Assembly: GCA_019239895.1 (NCBI GenBank)
Contig: JAFAZH010000012.1
Span: 123,061 to 187,060, forward strand
Direction: 5' to 3'
Length of the DNA stretch: 64,000 nt
From: Abditibacteriaceae bacterium
GTDB taxonomy: Bacteria > Armatimonadota > Abditibacteriia > Abditibacteriales > Abditibacteriaceae
Positions 43,060-50,337 of the stretch are shown in pieces; position 1 is the stretch's first letter, and each line of letters starts with the position of its first letter. Position numbers and translations under genes: made by a program. The notes below the pieces were generated by a model that saw only the letters and a list, made by a program, of their open reading frames with translations, was not told the origin of the DNA and did no database searches.

Positions 43060-43641
43060 TTATGGCAGAACGCATTGCAAGACTTTGCCGATAATCTGCT
43101 GAAACCAGGGTGTATAGTGCTGTGGGTTTTTACGGACATCTACTTCAAGTTCGGTGACATCAATCCATTTCCAGGCGGCAATCTCTGCGGGATTTGCGGC
43201 AGGCTCGCCATCAAACTTTCCAGCAAAGACATGATCGTACTCATGTTCAGTCAAGCCGCTGCTATTATCTACGGCGCGATAGATAAAACTGAATAGCTCT
43301 TTTAAATCCGTCGTAAAACCAAACTCTTCCTGCAACCGGCGCTGAGCGGCTTGCAAGGGCGATTCATCCCGACGGGGATGGCTGCAACAGGCATTTGTCC
43401 ACCGTCCGCCAAAGTGATATTTCCCCAGGGCGCGTTGCTGAATCAGCATCTTCCCGGCAGCGTCGAAAATGAAAACTGAAAAAGCGCGATGCAACTTGCC
43501 GCCATTCTGATGCGCGTTCAGCTTGGGTGCAAAGCCAATAAATTGGTCATGCTCATCCACTAAAATAACATCATCCTCGGCAACGGCGAAATCGCCATTT
43601 ATATTTATCGGCTCTGTTGGTAGGCACGTCGTGATGCTCAT
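43060..43641 (-). CDS. idi: Isopentenyl-diphosphate delta-isomerase, type I
   Basis: A Nudix-fold enzyme of 193 residues that interconverts IPP and DMAPP, supplying the primer for carotenoid synthesis. The active-site motifs are visible: NACCSHP (about residues 83-89) with the catalytic Cys, the Nudix-like helix RRLQEEFG, and EHEYDHVF (about 131-138) with the catalytic Glu. It starts inside the end of the cruF-like gene (4-base overlap, ATGA), so the two are translationally coupled and share the promoter opposite the ubiA-type gene. Confidence 0.94.
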   Translation of the reverse strand: MSITTCLPTEPININGDFAVAEDDVILVDEHDQFIGFAPKLNAHQNGGKLHRAFSVFIFDAAGKMLIQQRALGKYHFGGRWTNACCSHPRRDESPLQAAQRRLQEEFGFTTDLKELFSFIYRAVDNSSGLTEHEYDHVFAGKFDGEPAANPAEIAAWKWIDVTELEVDVRKNPQHYTPWFQQIIGKVLQCVLP

Positions 43642-44444
43642 AAGATATTCTCTGTAGAAAGTGACGGCAGTGGCGTTGGCTGGCTGCTAAAAAGATAGCA
43701 ACTAATCGTTCCTAAAAGTGCAGTTCCTACTGCTGTGGGAAGCCATAGCTCCATCCAGAAGCAGACACTCGTCCAGAAACTCAAGATCAAGAAACTGCTG
43801 CTCATTAATGCTACTGGCGGCAGGATAGCTGCCTCAATCTTATTAAAGTGCCGGGCACGACGAGCCAAAGTTTGAAAAACCCAGGAGCTAATAGCGCCCG
43901 ATAAGAACCAGCCACAGAAATTGCTGAAAGGCACCTGGTAAAAATTACCTGGTTGCGCATACGTCCAGAACCCCTGAGCCACTGCTGCCGGATCAAGCAC
44001 CATATCTATAATAACCAGTAGCAATGCACTAAGAGCAATAGTGGATAAGGCATGTGTTGTCCAACGTGCGGCAAGGGACATCGAAAAGAGGAGCAGGGGA
44101 GTCCAGGCAAAAGGCACCGTCCAGGGCACTAGACCCCATACTTTTGCGCCAATCTTTTCGCCATAAGAGAAATGACCATAAGGGAAGCCTGTATCAATAG
44201 CAATGGACTCTAAGACGACAGCAAAGAGACCCAGGATAATTAACACTCGCACGCCCTCTTTATTGCCCAGCCACTTATACAGTGCCATATAAGAAGGTAA
44301 GGCAAACACCAGGACAAAAACCGAAGACACCCCCGCGAACTCCGGGCGCACCGGCATCTTGGCGACGAAAAAACCGGACATTATTAAAAATAGAAAAGCG
44401 ATTGAGAAAGGTGTCTTATTCACGGCTTGATTATCTGCTAACAC
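43638..44444 (-). CDS. cruF: CruF-type carotenoid 1',2'-hydratase (DUF422)
   Basis: A 268-residue integral membrane protein of the CruF/DUF422 family, with about seven hydrophobic segments. The conserved parts are the ESIAIDTGFPYGHFSYG segment (about residues 80-96), VPFAWTPLLLF and DMVLDPAAV. In cyanobacteria, Deinococcus and haloarchaea CruF adds water to the psi end of carotenoids; in haloarchaea this is the last step to bacterioruberin. The start lies only 33 bases from that of the divergent ubiA-type gene, the same pairing as the lyeJ-cruF neighbours of haloarchaea. The precise substrate depends on the partner elongase and is inferred. Confidence 0.85.
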   Translation of the reverse strand: MLADNQAVNKTPFSIAFLFLIMSGFFVAKMPVRPEFAGVSSVFVLVFALPSYMALYKWLGNKEGVRVLIILGLFAVVLESIAIDTGFPYGHFSYGEKIGAKVWGLVPWTVPFAWTPLLLFSMSLAARWTTHALSTIALSALLLVIIDMVLDPAAVAQGFWTYAQPGNFYQVPFSNFCGWFLSGAISSWVFQTLARRARHFNKIEAAILPPVALMSSSFLILSFWTSVCFWMELWLPTAVGTALLGTISCYLFSSQPTPLPSLSTENIL

Positions 44445-44477
44445 AACATGTAATATTCAATTTGCTAAAGTAAAGAT

Positions 44478-45341
44478 GTGTCTGGTTCCGTTGCTCCGTT
44501 GAGCTTGAGTAAGCTCTTTCAACTCAGTCGTCCCCGTTTCTGGATTTACATTTTTGGCCCTTACCTCGTGGGCCTTGCGGCGGGCGCATCCAAACTCTCG
44601 GATTTTCATCATTGGCCGATAGTTGTATTCGGCTTCTTCTTCCTTTTTCCCGCGAATCTCCTTATCTATGGCATCAATGACATCTTCGATTACGAAACCG
44701 ACATCCATAACATTAAAAAAATAGATTACGAAACACTTGTCCCACCAGCGGAGCGAATCACCCTCTGGCTCGTTATTGCTCTGCTAAATCTGCCCTTTGC
44801 GCTTGGCTTGGTTGCTGCCAATGCTGCTGCGCGCTGGACATTAGCGGCTTTCCTGTTCTTTAGCATTTTTTATTCGGCCCCACCTATCCGGGCTAAAACC
44901 AAACCTATTCTCGATGCAGCTTTTAATGTTCTTTATATTTTTCCTGGCATCTTTGCCTACTACCTGATCGGTGGCGAAGCTCTATCTCTTAATCTGGTGC
45001 TGGCCGCGTGGTGCTGGGCAATGGCGATGCACGCCTATTCAGCCGTGCCCGACATTACGGCTGATCGCACGGCGAAGATACAAACTGTTGCTACCTATTT
45101 AGGCTTACCCGGCACCTTGCTCTTTTGCCTCGTACTCTATGCTGCATCTGCCCTGTTAGCCTTTCCCCATCTCTCCTTTATATCCCTACTCTTAGGAATG
45201 GTTTATGTTAGCTTGATGTTAGCTTCCCTCAGGGCAGGCACGGAAAGTGACGTAATGCGACTATATAAGATATTTCCTCCCATCAATACCATTAGTGGGG
45301 GCGTGCTTTTCTTTGCAGTGTTCCTGTCTAAGTTCTTATAG
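44478..45341 (+). CDS. UbiA-family prenyltransferase, probable lycopene elongase
   Basis: A 287-residue intramembrane prenyltransferase. The first Asp-rich motif reads NDIFDYETD (about residues 66-74) and the second DITADRTAK (about 194), as in UbiA enzymes that bind prenyl diphosphates through Mg2+. The segment FYSAPPIRAKTKP is typical. The carotenoid neighbours and the pairing with CruF point to lycopene elongase (LyeJ/CrtEb-type), which adds C5 units to lycopene ends, more than to quinone or chlorophyll synthesis. It starts with GTG and has no clear ribosome site. It is convergent with crtI, with a 34-bp inverted repeat between the two ends. Confidence 0.8.
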   Translation: MSGSVAPLSLSKLFQLSRPRFWIYIFGPYLVGLAAGASKLSDFHHWPIVVFGFFFLFPANLLIYGINDIFDYETDIHNIKKIDYETLVPPAERITLWLVIALLNLPFALGLVAANAAARWTLAAFLFFSIFYSAPPIRAKTKPILDAAFNVLYIFPGIFAYYLIGGEALSLNLVLAAWCWAMAMHAYSAVPDITADRTAKIQTVATYLGLPGTLLFCLVLYAASALLAFPHLSFISLLLGMVYVSLMLASLRAGTESDVMRLYKIFPPINTISGGVLFFAVFLSKFL

Positions 45342-45354
45342 CTGTTATGCTCAG

Positions 45355-45506
45355 CTTTAAACACAAAGGACACAAAGATTTCACAAAGAACACAGAGGAT
45401 TGAGAATGGAAAATAGTGATATAGTGAGCACCCTTTCCCCTTGCTCCTTTTTGTCTTCAACTCTTTTGTGCTCTTTGTGAAATCTTTGTGTCCTTTGTGT
45501 TTAAAG
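45355..45506. repeat. 34-bp perfect inverted repeat of CACAAAGG words at a convergent junction
   Basis: Arms at 45355-45388 and 45473-45506 are perfect complements (34 of 34), the longest in the window. Each arm repeats ACACAAAGGACACAAAG-type units of 6-9 bases. The 84-base loop is unrelated. It lies between the convergent stops of the ubiA-type gene and crtI. Confidence 0.97.
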
Positions 45507-45525
45507 TTCAATAATAAGGTGAGAG

Positions 45526-47031
45526 CTACAACACCTCTAGATGCGAAGCCGATTTATCGCCAACAATACGCTTATAGGCAAGTTCGGCGCTAATCAGACA
45601 AATCGGCATTCCGATGCCAGGGTTTGTGTTAGCCCCCACATAAAACAAATTTTTCAAACGCTTGCTTTTGTTGTTAGGGCGCAAGAGGGCCGTTTGTGAA
45701 ATGGTATGCGCTAAACCTAAAGCGGAGCCGCGATAATTGTTGTAACGCTCTGTAAAATCTTTGCCCCAGAAAATTCTCTGGTAGCAGATGCGCTCGCGCA
45801 AGTTGGGGATATGTATCTCTCGCTCTATGGTGGTTAGTATCTTATCGGCGTACTTTGCTAATTGCTTCTCAGTCGCCTTTAACCCCGGAGCAGTCGGCAC
45901 GAGGACAAACAGATTCTCCTGGCCAGGTGGGGCGGCGGATTCATCAGTGACACTGGGCGCGCAGATATAAAGTGATGGGTCAGTCGGCCACTGCGGATCA
46001 TCGAAAATCTCTGCAAAGTTGCTGCGCCAATCTTTGGAGAAAATTAAGTTGTGGTGGGCGATCCCTGGCACTTTATCCTTGAGTCCTAAGTACAGGATAA
46101 AGGCCGAAGGCGCAAGAGTGCGCGTTTTCCAGTAGCGATCAGAAAAGCTCCGATGGGGGCGTGATAGCATCTTGGTTTCGGTGTGCTGGATATTAGCGTT
46201 CGAGACAACTAAATCGGCGGAGAACTCTTCCCCCGATTGCAGACGCACACCACGCACGCGCCGCTTGCTTCCCGTCAAGATACGGTCAATAGGAGCATCG
46301 GTGAAATATTCCACCCCTAACTTCTCGCCGATATTATGCAGTGCCCGTACAATCTGGTAAACGCCGCCGCGAGGGTAGTAGACGCCCATATTAAAATCAA
46401 TATGACTCATGATGTTATACAGCGCAGGGGTGTTATAAGGCGAACTGCCCAGAAAGACAAGCTGATACTCCATGATCTTCTGCACTTCATCGGTCTTGAA
46501 GAATTTCTCTACATAAGTATTCATCTTCGAGAATACTTTCAAGCGGCGTCCTTCCGTTGCCACTTGCTTGTTCAGGAAATCGAACACCGTATCGTAGTTC
46601 TTATACATGAAGCTTTGTAGCGCGATTTTATATTGCATCTCAGACAGCTTCAGGTATTCCTGGAGCTTGGCAGCACCTCCTGGCTCTAAGATTTCAATCG
46701 TATTAAGGTCACGCGAGAGGTCAGAGTAAAAGTCATAATGCTGGCCGGTGTCTTTGAAGAAGATGCGATATGAAGGGCTAAGTTTAATGAGGTCGAGATG
46801 GTCGGCCACGTTCTCGCCTAAAAGCTTGAAGAAGTTCTCAAAGACATCCGGCATTAAATACCAGGATGGCCCCATGTCAAAGGTAAAGCCTTCAGCCTCA
46901 AAGGAGTTGCAGACGCCGCCCAACTGCGCGTTCTTCTCAAAAAGCTGCACTGCAAAGCCCTTTTTCGCCAGCAGGCAAGCCGTTGCTAAGCCCCCAATGC
47001 CGCCCCCAATAATCGCTACTTTCCTGTTCAT
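45526..47031 (-). CDS. crtI: Phytoene desaturase (CrtI)
   Basis: A 501-residue FAD-dependent desaturase/isomerase that turns phytoene into lycopene (or further). The FAD-binding Rossmann motif IIGGGIGGLATACLL starts at residue 7, and the C-terminal CrtI signature VGANTNPGIGMPICLISAEL closes the protein. The family's substrate segment GFTFDMGPSWYLM is present near residue 48. CrtI and CrtD are close paralogues, and with only one copy in the window the same enzyme could also introduce 3,4-double bonds. The gene follows crtB by 25 bases on the same strand. Confidence 0.94.
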   Translation of the reverse strand: MNRKVAIIGGGIGGLATACLLAKKGFAVQLFEKNAQLGGVCNSFEAEGFTFDMGPSWYLMPDVFENFFKLLGENVADHLDLIKLSPSYRIFFKDTGQHYDFYSDLSRDLNTIEILEPGGAAKLQEYLKLSEMQYKIALQSFMYKNYDTVFDFLNKQVATEGRRLKVFSKMNTYVEKFFKTDEVQKIMEYQLVFLGSSPYNTPALYNIMSHIDFNMGVYYPRGGVYQIVRALHNIGEKLGVEYFTDAPIDRILTGSKRRVRGVRLQSGEEFSADLVVSNANIQHTETKMLSRPHRSFSDRYWKTRTLAPSAFILYLGLKDKVPGIAHHNLIFSKDWRSNFAEIFDDPQWPTDPSLYICAPSVTDESAAPPGQENLFVLVPTAPGLKATEKQLAKYADKILTTIEREIHIPNLRERICYQRIFWGKDFTERYNNYRGSALGLAHTISQTALLRPNNKSKRLKNLFYVGANTNPGIGMPICLISAELAYKRIVGDKSASHLEVL

Positions 47032-47056
47032 AATGTGTTTGTCTTAGATGGCAACT

Positions 47057-47980
47057 CTACTCGCGGTTGGTGCGTAATGCTTCCGCCATGAGCATGATTT
47101 TCTCAGGGAAATTAGTACGGGCGCGGCCACGAAAAACGTCCCATTGCTGCGCTTCTATCTTATTCAAGATAGCGCGGTATAAACTGCTGGCTACGCGCAC
47201 GGCGATGCGGCCCTGCGGCTGCAAGAGCGCAATGCCTTCGTTAGCTTCTTCATAAAGGCTGTGAGCGCGGGCCGCTTGATAAATGACAAAAGCTTCAAAC
47301 TTTTTGGAGTAGCGCCGCGCGGCAATGTCCTCGTTGCTGAGTCCATAATTCGCCAGTTCATCTTGCGGCATATAAACGCGCCTGCGCATTTGGTAATCTT
47401 CATCCATGTCGCGTAGGAAGTTAGTCAATTGCATCGCATAGCCGAGGGTGCGGGCATAATGCAGAGCGTTGGCGTCGTTGAAGCCTATCACATAAGCCAT
47501 CATCATGCCCACAACGGCGGCGGAGCCAAACATATATTGCTGTAAGCCATCGTAATCTCGATAACTACTTTTTTCGAGGTCGGTCAGCATCGCCGCCAGA
47601 AAATGCTCGCTATATTCATAGGGAATTTGGTAGCGATGGAAGACATAAGATGTAACGCGCAGAATGGGATCAGGCGAGTCGCCAGTCTGATAGGCTGTTG
47701 CCCAATTACTCTGCCACGCATTCAACTGTTGTTTCACTTGCATCGCATCTTCGGCATCGCGCAGGGGCGAGGTATCTACTATCTCGTCGGGCACGCGGAA
47801 AAAGCCATAAAGCGCATAAGTCGCCAGGCGAACATCTTCGGGAAACAAGCGCGTGGCGAAGTAATAGCTCTTGCCGTGCTTCCTGTGCAAGCGGCGGGCA
47901 ACTTCAAATGCTGCGGATAGTTCTGGTGGGTGCTTGACTGGCGAGCGGCTCACGACTAGGCCCTCCCTGGGTGAAATCAT
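47057..47980 (-). CDS. crtB: Phytoene synthase (CrtB)
   Basis: A 307-residue squalene/phytoene synthase that condenses two GGPP molecules to 15-cis-phytoene. The two Asp-rich motifs are visible: RVPDEIVDTSP (about residues 62-72) and QLTNFLRDMDED (about 184-195). The motif YALYGFFRVPDE near residue 56 and GSAAVVGMMM also match the family. It overlaps crtE by 4 bases (ATGA), a translational coupling that should give balanced amounts of GGPP synthase and phytoene synthase. It belongs to the carH-crtE-crtB-crtI operon. Confidence 0.94.
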   Translation of the reverse strand: MISPREGLVVSRSPVKHPPELSAAFEVARRLHRKHGKSYYFATRLFPEDVRLATYALYGFFRVPDEIVDTSPLRDAEDAMQVKQQLNAWQSNWATAYQTGDSPDPILRVTSYVFHRYQIPYEYSEHFLAAMLTDLEKSSYRDYDGLQQYMFGSAAVVGMMMAYVIGFNDANALHYARTLGYAMQLTNFLRDMDEDYQMRRRVYMPQDELANYGLSNEDIAARRYSKKFEAFVIYQAARAHSLYEEANEGIALLQPQGRIAVRVASSLYRAILNKIEAQQWDVFRGRARTNFPEKIMLMAEALRTNRE

Positions 47981-49107
47981 AAAGCACGATCCCTGATTAA
48001 ACCGATTAAGTCATAGAAGGTTGTCTTGTCCGCGATTGGCAATGCCGAATCATGAATCAGGTTGCAGGCGCGGGCCAGGTGGCGCCGGATATTAGCCTGT
48101 CCATGTGCTAAGGCACCGGAACACTCGAAGAGATTAAGCACCTCCGCACGGTCAGCAGGGCCAACTTCAGCTCCTAATAATTGGCGCAGCTTAACTTGCT
48201 CGTTCGGGGTGCCATGCTCAAAGATATATTGCGTAAAGTAGGTGTGTTGATGCTCGCGCAAATCAGAGAATAAACTTTTGCGAGTCGTTTCCGGGGTGCC
48301 AATAAGGTCAAGCAGGTCGTCTTGAATTTGAAAGGCGGCTCCCAACGATAAGCCCAGATCGTAACAGAACTTCTCGTAGGACAGGCTATAACCGGCGAGG
48401 GCCGCGCCGATTTGTAGTGGACGGATAAACGTGTAAGAAGCTGTCTTGAGCAGAATCTTTTTATCTATGGCATCAAGGGAAGTGGCACGGCGCGTCATCA
48501 TGTCTACATCCATCATTTCGCCGATAACTACCTCATCAATCATCAGATTGAAAAAGCGTCGCGCCTCGTGGATGGTGCCGCAACTAAAATCGCGGTTGCC
48601 ATGAAAGGCTTCTTGCGACCAGGCAAAGAGAATATCGCCCAATAAAATCGCCTGGGCTTTACCGATGTGTTCGGGGTCGTGCAACCGATTATCAGCGTGC
48701 AGCTTGGCCGTTACGAAACGATGCAAGGTCGGTAGATTATGGCGCTGGCTGCCACGATCAATAATGTCATCATGCACCAGGCAAAATAAATGGAAAAGCT
48801 CTAAGGAGATAAGGATGTTTAAAGGTTTCTTATCATCGCCGCTCAGGGCACGATACATCAGATAGGCAACGTAGGGGCGGATGCGCTTGCCGCGCGCTTT
48901 TATCATACGCTGTGGGTAATTCCAGATAGTGACCAGCAGGGAATCGTCGGTATAGCTTGAGTAACCGTCCGTTTTCTGAGTGATGAAATCTTCGAGACAA
49001 GGTTGCAGCCGCTCCCGAAAATCTTCAATGTCCGTGGTCGCTCTGGGCCGCTCCAGAGATGGCACTAGGGCAGTGCGGGGCACACTTAGGTCAGATAGGG
49101 TTGTCAT
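47977..49107 (-). CDS. crtE: Polyprenyl (geranylgeranyl) diphosphate synthase
   Basis: A 376-residue trans-prenyltransferase. The first Asp-rich motif reads LVHDDIIDRG (about residue 115) and the second AFQIQDDLLD (about 266); GKRIRPY binds diphosphate. Two residues before the first motif are Phe-Cys-Leu, bulky enough to restrict the chain to about C20, which suits GGPP for carotenoids. The N-terminus is about 60 residues longer than in a minimal IspA. It starts directly after the carH stop, so it is co-expressed with the regulator. IspA and quinone-chain synthase are alternatives, but the cluster context supports CrtE. Confidence 0.9.
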   Translation of the reverse strand: MTTLSDLSVPRTALVPSLERPRATTDIEDFRERLQPCLEDFITQKTDGYSSYTDDSLLVTIWNYPQRMIKARGKRIRPYVAYLMYRALSGDDKKPLNILISLELFHLFCLVHDDIIDRGSQRHNLPTLHRFVTAKLHADNRLHDPEHIGKAQAILLGDILFAWSQEAFHGNRDFSCGTIHEARRFFNLMIDEVVIGEMMDVDMMTRRATSLDAIDKKILLKTASYTFIRPLQIGAALAGYSLSYEKFCYDLGLSLGAAFQIQDDLLDLIGTPETTRKSLFSDLREHQHTYFTQYIFEHGTPNEQVKLRQLLGAEVGPADRAEVLNLFECSGALAHGQANIRRHLARACNLIHDSALPIADKTTFYDLIGLIRDRAL

Positions 49108-50091
49108 CTAATGTAACTCTCCTTCAGATGGCGCTGAGAGGTGTGGCAAGAGCCGGGTGCGCAGCAACTCAAGTTGGTGCCGCAAGCCCAACATATCATT
49201 GATGCGTAGGGCACCCACCGCATTCAGCACTGATGCGTAGCTAGCCGCAGCGCGACCGCCAACCAAGATGGTGGTGAAATTGGGCAGATGAGCCTTGAGC
49301 TTGTGCAATTCATCACCTAGTCGCAGATCATCTGCTGGATAGACAATGCTCAGGGCGACGACTCGCGCTGCGCTCTGTTGCGCGGCCAGGGCAATCTCTT
49401 CGGCGGGCATATCGGCACCCATGTAAAGCACGCGCCACCCCTCCGCGGCGGCTGTCGCAGCGGCCATCAACGCTCCTAATTCATGCATCTGCCCACTGGG
49501 TGTGGTCACGATAATAGCGGGTGCGGTGTGTGCTGTGCTGGTGTAACGAGTTAATCCCCCCAGAAAAGCGCGAATGACGGCGGTAGCTAAATGCTCATGG
49601 GCAATGCGCAACGTGCCCGCTCGCCACGATTCGCTAATTTTCTCCATCAATGGCTCTAAAACATAGTCCATAATAGCCGCTTGGCCCATGCTGACCGAAG
49701 CCCGTGCTAAGGCGTCCTCCAATGCGGCAGCATCCAGTTGCTCAACGGCGGCTAAACAATTGTTTAGATGGCGTTGAATGTCTGGCTCCGGGTTAGCCGG
49801 GGCTTGATGCCGCTGCGGGGCAAGGATTGGCATGGTAGCTTGATCGTCTTCAAGCAGTTGGCGCAATTTCTCGGTGGCAAGTGAGGCTACATGGCTGATG
49901 CTATGGCCGTTAAGCGTCGCATTACGCAACAACTGAAGGCGTTCTAAATCGGCGTCCGAGTAGAGGCGGCGACCAGTGGAGGTGCGAATTGGTGCGACGG
50001 CTTCATAACGCCGTTCCCACATGCGAATGACATGTGCCGTAAGCCCGGTTCTCTGTGCTGTCACCTTCATTGTATAACGAGCCGCTTTCAT
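49108..50091 (-). CDS. carH: CarH/LitR-type MerR regulator with cobalamin-binding photoreceptor domain
   Basis: A 327-residue transcription factor. The N-terminal MerR winged helix includes HVIRMWERRYEAV (about 20-32). A helical bundle follows with the W-x9-EH signature of CarH (Trp in SWRAG, Glu-His in AHEHL, about residues 157-168), which caps the adenosyl group. The B12-binding Rossmann domain has MHELG with the cobalt-ligand His (about residue 203), although the usual Glu/Asp before it is Gln. In CarH, dark AdoCbl tetramers repress carotenoid promoters and light breaks them up. It heads crtE-crtB-crtI, so light-induced pigment synthesis with autoregulation is expected. A second possible start is Met7. 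Confidence 0.93.
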   Translation of the reverse strand: MKAARYTMKVTAQRTGLTAHVIRMWERRYEAVAPIRTSTGRRLYSDADLERLQLLRNATLNGHSISHVASLATEKLRQLLEDDQATMPILAPQRHQAPANPEPDIQRHLNNCLAAVEQLDAAALEDALARASVSMGQAAIMDYVLEPLMEKISESWRAGTLRIAHEHLATAVIRAFLGGLTRYTSTAHTAPAIIVTTPSGQMHELGALMAAATAAAEGWRVLYMGADMPAEEIALAAQQSAARVVALSIVYPADDLRLGDELHKLKAHLPNFTTILVGGRAAASYASVLNAVGALRINDMLGLRHQLELLRTRLLPHLSAPSEGELH

Positions 50092-50097
50092 TTATAT

Positions 50098-50131
50098 ACA
50101 CTATTTTAGTGTCATGTCTAATAAATGTCAA
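50098..50131 (-). promoter_or_regulatory. carH-crt operon promoter with overlapping palindrome
   Basis: On the minus strand, TTGACA (50126-50131), a 17-base spacer and TAAAAT (50103-50108) form a near-consensus housekeeping promoter. Only 11 bases lie between the -10 box and the ATG of carH, so the transcript would have a leader of about 4-5 bases or none. A perfect 15-bp palindrome ACACTA-AAA-TAGTGT (50098-50112) covers the -10 box, and ATGTC/GACAT words recur at 50113-50155. These are the likely operator area for CarH autoregulation; the assignment is inference. Confidence 0.75.
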
Positions 50132-50255
50132 TAGAATAATGATACAAGACATTGACAAAATCTTATTTTAGCGTTTGTCGCGGTGCAAGGAGCAGGTCAG
50201 AGTGTTATTCGCTTGTTGAGTGATCTGTAGGATAGAGCGCAGCAGAAGGTGCCAT

Positions 50256-50299
50256 AAAACCTAAAGCCCACAGAAACTTATCTGTGGGCTTTAGGTTTT
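50256..50299. terminator. Perfect 19-bp hairpin terminator after the sigma-WD40 gene
   Basis: Stem 50256-50274 / 50281-50299 (AAAACCTAAAGCCCACAGA and its complement) with a 6-base loop, beginning with A4 and ending with T4. On the minus strand it ends the sigma-WD40 transcript before the carH promoter. Confidence 0.92.
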
Positions 50300-50337
50300 G
50301 AGTGCTTGAGTAACTTGTTGAAGATTAACAAGTGGGC

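Noticed and set aside
50098..50112. The ACACTA/TAGTGT palindrome before carH as a fourth NrtR operator
   Set aside because: The half-sites are in reversed order with a 3-base centre, so the geometry differs from the TAGTGT-N7-ACACTA sites; it more likely belongs to CarH or is chance.
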